Shown piece after piece: positions 59,330-64,000 of a stretch of 64,000 nucleotides of DNA. The notes under the pieces were generated by a model, which worked only from the letters and a program-made list of their open reading frames with translations, was not told the DNA's origin and ran no database searches. The stretch is from Methanobacterium formicicum DSM 3637. GTDB taxonomy: Archaea; Methanobacteriota; Methanobacteria; Methanobacteriales; Methanobacteriaceae. Both the position numbers and the translations under genes were made by a program. Positions within the stretch are counted from its first letter, which is position 1, and every line of letters starts with the position of its first letter. Where the stretch lies: NCBI RefSeq assembly GCF_000302455.1, contig NZ_AMPO01000012.1, forward strand, positions 44,703 to 108,702, in the 5' to 3' direction.

Positions 59330-59712
59330 AAGCCTGGCTTAACTTTTCCCCCAGTATCGTGAATAAGACCGTGATCTCGGACCTGATAAAGAACTTCGAC
59401 GTGACCTTCAACATACTCAAGGCAAATATCACCCCCAAAGGTGGTAAAATGCTCATAGAAATTAGCGGCAGTGAGGCAGAAGAAGGAATCAAGTACATGG
59501 AGAAGGAAGGTATCCAGCTTAATCCCATTAAGAAAGTGGTTAAAAAGGATGAAGAAAAATGCATGGATTGTGGTGAATGCATAAGCCTCTGTCCAGTAAA
59601 TGCCATTAAAATGGAGGAAGACTGGACTGTGGAACTGGATAACCAGAAGTGCATTGGTTGCGGATTCTGCACCACTTCCTGCCCTACCAAGGCCATTAAG
59701 ATTGCAGATTAA
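59326..59712 (+). CDS. NIL-domain ferredoxin, partner of the sulfurtransferase
   Basis: A 128-residue protein with an N-terminal NIL domain (KAWLNFSPSIVNKTVISDL) and two [4Fe-4S] motifs (CMDCGECISLCP and CIGCGFCTTSCP). It matches MA1822, which supplies electrons to the sulfurtransferase. ATG overlaps the previous stop by four bases, so they are coupled. Confidence 0.92.
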   Translation: MKAWLNFSPSIVNKTVISDLIKNFDVTFNILKANITPKGGKMLIEISGSEAEEGIKYMEKEGIQLNPIKKVVKKDEEKCMDCGECISLCPVNAIKMEEDWTVELDNQKCIGCGFCTTSCPTKAIKIAD

Positions 59713-59750
59713 AAAATTGTTAATATTTATATTTAAAAAGGGAGCAATTT

Positions 59751-60332
59751 ATGACAAATATAGTAATCTTTCATTCAGTTTTAGGGCTTCGAAGTGGAAT
59801 AATTGAAACTGCAGAAATGTTAAAAGATAAAGGACATAATGTTCTCACTCCAGATCTTTATAATGGTGAAACATTTGATGATATGGAACAAGCACTGGAA
59901 AAATTTGAGGAAATTGGAATCGCGGAAATGGTTTCTCGTACCATTTCTTCAGTTAAAGATTTTCCCAGTGAAACAGTTTATGCAGGGTTTTCCAATGGAG
60001 GAACATCGGCTGAGTTACTTGCTGGAACAAAGCCTGGTGCCAGGGGATGTCTTTTATTTCACGCTGCTTTACCTCTTAATATGATTGGTATTGAAAGGTG
60101 GCCATCAAGTGTCCCGGTTCAGGTTCATTATGCAGCTAAAGATCCGTGGAAAAATCAACAATTGATCGATGAATTTTCAAAGAGTGTCCATCAATCTGGC
60201 GCCAGTTTTGAATATTTTGAGTATCCGGTCACAGGACACCTGTTTGCTGATCCAGATTCAGAAGATTACAATAGAAAATCATCTGAATTGTTATGGCAAC
60301 GGGCAATACAGTTTTTACAGGATATTGAATGA
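59751..60332 (+). CDS. Dienelactone hydrolase-like protein
   Basis: A 193-residue alpha/beta hydrolase. The nucleophile is in GFSNGG (near residue 83); Asp in AAKDPW and His in VTGHLF complete the triad. In the dienelactone hydrolase family the nucleophile is usually Cys, but it is Ser here, as in many members of unknown function. ATG follows GGGAGCAATTT. It is 38 bp behind the ferredoxin gene, so it may share its transcript. Confidence 0.82.
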   Translation: MTNIVIFHSVLGLRSGIIETAEMLKDKGHNVLTPDLYNGETFDDMEQALEKFEEIGIAEMVSRTISSVKDFPSETVYAGFSNGGTSAELLAGTKPGARGCLLFHAALPLNMIGIERWPSSVPVQVHYAAKDPWKNQQLIDEFSKSVHQSGASFEYFEYPVTGHLFADPDSEDYNRKSSELLWQRAIQFLQDIE

Positions 60333-60384
60333 ATTACTCAATTATAACCATATATCAGATGAAAATAGGGAAAAAAATAAGAAT

Positions 60385-61224
60385 TCAGTCTCCAAATTCT
60401 TTTAAAAGTTTTTGACGGGCCTCTCCAATGGTTAAGGGATACGGTTTATCAAAGGGGAGGTTATCCTTTTTTTGTAGTATTTCCATGAGATGGGCGATTC
60501 TGGGCAGTCGGAGGTTAGCTTTTCTGATGGTTTCCACATCAGCAAAAACATTCTGAGGTGATCCCTCCTTAATTATATTGCCTTCACTGATTATGTAAAC
60601 CTGGTAGGCGTAAAGTGGGACCAGATCAACATCGTGGGTGGATATGATAATGGTAATTCCTTCCCGGTTGAGTTTGTAGAGTAACTTCATTATCTGGGAT
60701 GCTCCCCTGGGATCAAGACCACTGGTGGGTTCATCCAGAACCATTATCTTGGGCTGCATTGCCAGGATTCCTGCAATTGCCACCCGCTTTTTTTGTCCGC
60801 CACTCAAATGATGTGGAGGTTTATTCTCAAAGCCTTCCATACCCACACGTTTTAAGGCTTCCTCAACCCGGGATTCAACTTCTTCCTTGGGCAGATCCAG
60901 GTTCAGGGGACCGAAGGCCACGTCTTCGGCAACTGTAGGGGCAAAAAGTTGATCATCCGGATTTTGAAAAACGATTCCAATCCTCTGTCTTAACTTTTTT
61001 AATCCTTTTCTTTCATAATTTACTGGATTTCCCTCTATTTTCACACACCCGGTGGTGGGTTTTAAGATTCCGTTAAAATGTAAAAATAGTGTGGATTTTC
61101 CAGCACCATTGGGACCTAGAAGTGCAATGATCTTGCCCTCGGGGGCAGTGAAATTTATTTCATTGAGTGCTTTGGTTCCATCGGGATACTGGTAAGTGAC
61201 ATCCACTGTTTCAACTACATTCAT
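60385..61224 (-). CDS. cbiO: Nickel/cobalt ECF transporter ATPase
   Basis: A 279-residue ABC ATPase. Walker A is GPNGAGKST, the Q-loop VFQNPDDQLF, the signature LSGGQKKRVA and Walker B KIMVLDEPTSGLD. It powers metal uptake with CbiM, CbiN and CbiQ, which lie directly upstream. The gap to cbiQ is 142 bp. ATG start. Confidence 0.93.
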   Translation of the reverse strand: MNVVETVDVTYQYPDGTKALNEINFTAPEGKIIALLGPNGAGKSTLFLHFNGILKPTTGCVKIEGNPVNYERKGLKKLRQRIGIVFQNPDDQLFAPTVAEDVAFGPLNLDLPKEEVESRVEEALKRVGMEGFENKPPHHLSGGQKKRVAIAGILAMQPKIMVLDEPTSGLDPRGASQIMKLLYKLNREGITIIISTHDVDLVPLYAYQVYIISEGNIIKEGSPQNVFADVETIRKANLRLPRIAHLMEILQKKDNLPFDKPYPLTIGEARQKLLKEFGD

Positions 61225-61366
61225 GATTATCTACCACATTAATGATTGTAATAAATTCCAGATTGTAATACATTTTCATCTTCTCTTTAAGTATCAAGTA
61301 ATACACTAACTACATTAACCATCCTCACATAACCATTAGACCCTAAAAAACACAGCTATTTCCTAC

Positions 61367-62155
61367 TTAAATGACTGTGAAGCTTCCAGTTAAATAAACT
61401 ACAAAAATAAGACATGCCTCAAAAAGTATGAGTAAAGATATATTAAGGATTCCTATGCTTTTTATGCTTTCGGGTTCTTTCATTGTTTTAATGGAACCAT
61501 CATAGCATCTTGATTCCATGGCTAGATGTGCCTGTTCACCCTTCACCCAGGTTCGGATAAACAGGTTGCTTCCCAGCATTCCCATTGATTTGAATGATTT
61601 TTTGTAGGATGAATATCCTAAACGTGTTTCCTGGGCATGGTACATGTTGATACCCTCATCTAAAAAGAGGAATATGTAACGGTACATTAACATGGCCAGT
61701 TCAGTGATTATCTGGGGAATTTTAATGCGTTCCAGTTCACTGAATAGTTCGGTCATGGGAATGGTGAGTGCCAGGAAGGCCATGCAGGTGAAACCACCCA
61801 TTACCCGGGCAAAAAGGAGCAGACCCAGATTGAAACCATCCTCGGTAACTGCCAGGTTGAATATCCCCAGATCCAGGATGTGGGTCCCTACACCGAAAAA
61901 AAGGGACATGAAAACAAATGAAAATAATCCAAAGGTAAGGGGGATGGTTAAAAATTTAAGGTAAAATTTCCAGGGGATTTTGGCCTGGAATATAATTAAA
62001 AAAGATATGCAAATAGTTATCAGTAAAGGTACTACAAGTGATGTGGATATCAGGCTCACCAGCATGGTTGAAATTCCAAACAAAACCTTAAAGAGAGTGT
62101 TGATATCTCGAAGGCCATTGGAGTGTGCGTAGTTATCCAGAGTGTTTTCAAACAT
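61367..62155 (-). CDS. cbiQ: Nickel/cobalt ECF transporter transmembrane protein
   Basis: A 262-residue membrane protein of the EcfT type. The two coupling motifs of the family are replaced by METRLGYSS (QETRLGY) and AMESRCYDG, which contact the ATPase. Five to six helices. ATG follows CAGGTGTAAC. It is co-directional with cbiN. Confidence 0.9.
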   Translation of the reverse strand: MFENTLDNYAHSNGLRDINTLFKVLFGISTMLVSLISTSLVVPLLITICISFLIIFQAKIPWKFYLKFLTIPLTFGLFSFVFMSLFFGVGTHILDLGIFNLAVTEDGFNLGLLLFARVMGGFTCMAFLALTIPMTELFSELERIKIPQIITELAMLMYRYIFLFLDEGINMYHAQETRLGYSSYKKSFKSMGMLGSNLFIRTWVKGEQAHLAMESRCYDGSIKTMKEPESIKSIGILNISLLILFEACLIFVVYLTGSFTVI

Positions 62156-62282
62156 ATAAAGTTACACCTGCAATCAGTACAAAGTTACTTTAAACATATT
62201 CAAATTCTATTTAATATGTTTTACTTTATATATTTTCCAGTTTACTTTAAGTACTGATTCACCTTTACCTCTACCTATTTTT

Positions 62283-62639
62283 TTAGTTTTCAGGTTCTGT
62301 TTTTTCTGATCCATTAAAACCTGATTTGGCTTCACTTTCTTTTCGAATCCTCTTACGTTCCTTTGCCTGTCCATTATAGTATCCCAGGATGTAACCTATT
62401 ATAATGGCCCCTATAGCTGCCTGAAGTGCAAATAAAAGACTTTCGATTTCACCGCTGGGTGGTTCCCAGATGGAACTGAACCAGGGCTGGTATCCGGTTT
62501 CTTCAATTACTGTACTTGCTGCATCATCGGCTCCGCCGAAGTAACCCTGATCTTCACCCATTCCATTGTACATGGCCAGGGGTATGATGGCGATTAAAGC
62601 CACCAGGGCCAGGATGAGGATGTAGTATTTACTATTCAT
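62283..62639 (-). CDS. cbiN: Nickel/cobalt transporter component
   Basis: A 118-residue protein with two helices (residues 3-22 and 72-92) and an extracytoplasmic loop with GEDQGYFGGADD. CbiN loads the metal on CbiM. Its start is adjacent to the cbiM stop. A charged C-terminal tail follows the second helix. Confidence 0.88.
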   Translation of the reverse strand: MNSKYYILILALVALIAIIPLAMYNGMGEDQGYFGGADDAASTVIEETGYQPWFSSIWEPPSGEIESLLFALQAAIGAIIIGYILGYYNGQAKERKRIRKESEAKSGFNGSEKTEPEN

Positions 62640-63326
62640 CTACACCACCGCCTTCACTTTATCCTTAACACGAGGCCCGATAACCTTTAACTGTTCCAGG
62701 ATGTCCGGTCTGAGTTTCATGATGTAATCGAATATAACCACAGTTAAGAGTGCTTCTGCTATGGCCAGTGGTATCTGGGTGACTGCGAATATGATCATGA
62801 AGTTGGTGAATGCTGCAGTAAAGGTAGGTACCGGGAAGGCCAGGGATAGCTGGATTGCCGTGGTCACGTAGGTTAACAGATCTGCAAAGAATGCTGCCAG
62901 GAATATTCCCACAAGTGGGGGTCCGCCTGCACTTTTAATTCCTTTGTAGACCAGCCATCCTGCAACCGGTCCCACAATTCCCATGGAGACAATGTTGGCA
63001 CCCAGAGTGGTCAGTCCACCATGGGCCAGGAGCAGTGCCTGGAAAACAAGGACAATAGCTCCCAGAACACTGGTAACTGCTGGGCCGAATAATACTGCAC
63101 CTAAACCAGTACCAGTTGGATGAGAACAACTACCCGTAACTGAAGGTAGTTTTAATGATGATAAAACAAATATAAATGCCCCTGAAACTGCAAGTAAGGG
63201 TTTGGATTCTGGATGTTCATCTGTTATCTTCTTAATCTGTATAATACCGTAAGCCACCACTGGCAGAGCTACTATGTACCAGAAAAGGCACCATTGCCAT
63301 GGTAGAAAACCTTCCATAATATGCAT
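62640..63326 (-). CDS. cbiM: Nickel/cobalt transporter substrate-binding protein
   Basis: A 228-residue membrane protein of the EcfS type. The N-terminal MHIMEGFLP contains His2, whose imidazole with the free amino end holds the metal; SVTGSCSHPTGTGLG follows. Six to seven helices. AAAGGAGGATTTAA is a strong ribosome site. It is the first gene of the cbiMNQO operon. The metal cannot be told from the sequence; both Ni and Co are needed by methanogens. Confidence 0.93.
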   Translation of the reverse strand: MHIMEGFLPWQWCLFWYIVALPVVAYGIIQIKKITDEHPESKPLLAVSGAFIFVLSSLKLPSVTGSCSHPTGTGLGAVLFGPAVTSVLGAIVLVFQALLLAHGGLTTLGANIVSMGIVGPVAGWLVYKGIKSAGGPPLVGIFLAAFFADLLTYVTTAIQLSLAFPVPTFTAAFTNFMIIFAVTQIPLAIAEALLTVVIFDYIMKLRPDILEQLKVIGPRVKDKVKAVV

Positions 63327-63410
63327 TTAAATCCTCCTTTTATTTTAAACAATTTATTTGATATTTATTTCATTATTCCGACTTTTCAAATGGGTATTAA
63401 TTATTTAGGA

Positions 63411-63443
63411 AGCAAATTCACTTGTCACTACATGACACTTGCT
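63411..63443. promoter_or_regulatory. Nested inverted repeat upstream of cbiM
   Basis: TGTCA (63423-63427) and TGACA (63433-63437) flank five bases; outer arms AGCAA (63411-63415) and TTGCT (63439-63443) are also complementary. It lies downstream of the TATA-like site and about 85 bp before cbiM, a place for a metal-dependent repressor. The factor is not known. Confidence 0.4.
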
Positions 63444-63955
63444 CTATAATTCCCCACCCCACTGTAACTCACTTTTAGAACAAACACTATATAAAGTTTT
63501 CACTTTTACTTTAAAAAAAATCATGAAAAATTGATTTTTTATTTTTGTGCCAGGATCAGCTTATAAACCTGAAAATATTATCAAAAAAGTTAACCACAAG
63601 ACATGTGCGTATTTTCTCTTAAAAAACTGATTTTTCTTCGAAAAAAAAGTGAGGAACTGATCTCAAGAAAATGGAATATCCTCATCTAAACAAAACCATT
63701 CTTCCAACGAAAACATTCTTCTAAAACAGATTGAATACTTTCTCCGAAAAAGGAGAATATTTTCTTACAAGTAAGTATTTTATCTTAAAAAATGATTATT
63801 AAGTCTCAAAAGAGTAAACCCTGCTTTTAAATAGGTAAATCAATATTTTTAGAAAAAATGCATGAAAATTGGTTAAAAACAACTACTGACTCAAAACGGG
63901 AAATATAAGTATCCAATTTAAAACAAGTAGTGAAATAAAAATATGTGAAAATTAA

Positions 63956-63972
63956 GGGGGGGGGGGGGGGGG
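63956..63972 (+). repeat. Poly-G tract of 17 bases
   Basis: Seventeen consecutive G lie between ATTAA and CGTGCAG in otherwise very AT-rich DNA. Such tracts change length easily in replication and sequencing. Confidence 0.85.
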
Positions 63973-64000
63973 CGTGCAGTGTTAAAAAGAAACACCACAC

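Larger units (their letters stand above)
63327..64000. other. Long upstream region of cbiMNQO, to window end
   Basis: 674 bp without a convincing gene. A minus-strand TATA-like CTTTATATAGT lies near 63489-63499. An inverted repeat is at 63423-63437, a TTCTCC/GGAGAA hairpin near 63746-63763, and a run of 17 G near the right end. The gene on the far side is outside the window. Confidence 0.5.

Overview
The window is chromosomal DNA of a methanogenic archaeon, most likely Methanobacteriales and probably Methanobacterium. The support is AT-rich DNA with TATA boxes, a 68-residue archaeal histone, a pseudomurein-binding surface hydrolase, genes for F420 (cofH), methanopterin (mptG), methanofuran (mfnD, mfnF), the coenzyme B chain-elongation aconitase (hacB), archaeal lipids (carS, a Tes-type radical SAM enzyme) and a cbiMNQO nickel/cobalt transporter. 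I see no phage, insertion sequence, CRISPR array or rRNA. The genome identity is inferred from gene content only.

Layout. 0-5.3 kb: a UbiA-type prenyltransferase, small unknowns, and a TetR-controlled pair of iron-sulfur redox proteins with a clear palindromic operator. 5.3-9.5 kb: a seven-repeat surface protein and, divergently, a B12-binding radical SAM enzyme. 9.6-17.4 kb: DUF2098 and PRC-barrel proteins, an intramembrane protease with CBS domains, Elp3, DeoC, a cyclophilin-like protein, CofH, histone, rubrerythrin. 17.7-24.2 kb: a PAS histidine kinase, a DUF2953/GerW pair known from spore-formers, tRNA-Val and tRNA-Phe, and two related zinc-ribbon membrane proteins, one split by a frameshift at a slippery A6 site. 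24.5-31.9 kb: tRNA methylthiotransferase, Pcm, HacB, MptG, Tes, CarS. 32.3-38.3 kb: methanofuran genes in one operon with wecC, then wecB. 38.6-46.2 kb: DUF460 protein, TruA, HisA, a PEP-utilizing protein, a flippase, RibL. 46.5-49.5 kb: a 988-residue cell-wall protein. 50.2-60.3 kb: ThiN, a SIS protein, a small heat-shock protein with a coiled N-terminus, NOG1, AMMECR1, TldD, and the aspartate-semialdehyde sulfurtransferase pair for homocysteine. 60.4-63.3 kb: cbiMNQO, read leftwards.

What stands out. Many genes here end in a short tandem duplication that contains or abuts their own stop codon (periods about 17-66 bp, 2 to about 9 copies). I saw this after at least a dozen stops in unrelated families and did not see the same pattern at start codons. 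It is the most unusual signal in the window. A second pattern is non-ATG initiation: several genes start at TTG or GTG behind good ribosome sites, and three (DUF460, RibL, the wall hydrolase) appear to need CTG or ATT.

How the genes work together. Much of the window is housekeeping and methanogen cofactor synthesis. WecB/WecC plus the flippase suggest surface glycan synthesis. The wall hydrolase and the repeat protein face outside. Tes and CarS share a divergent promoter region and both act on archaeal membrane lipids.
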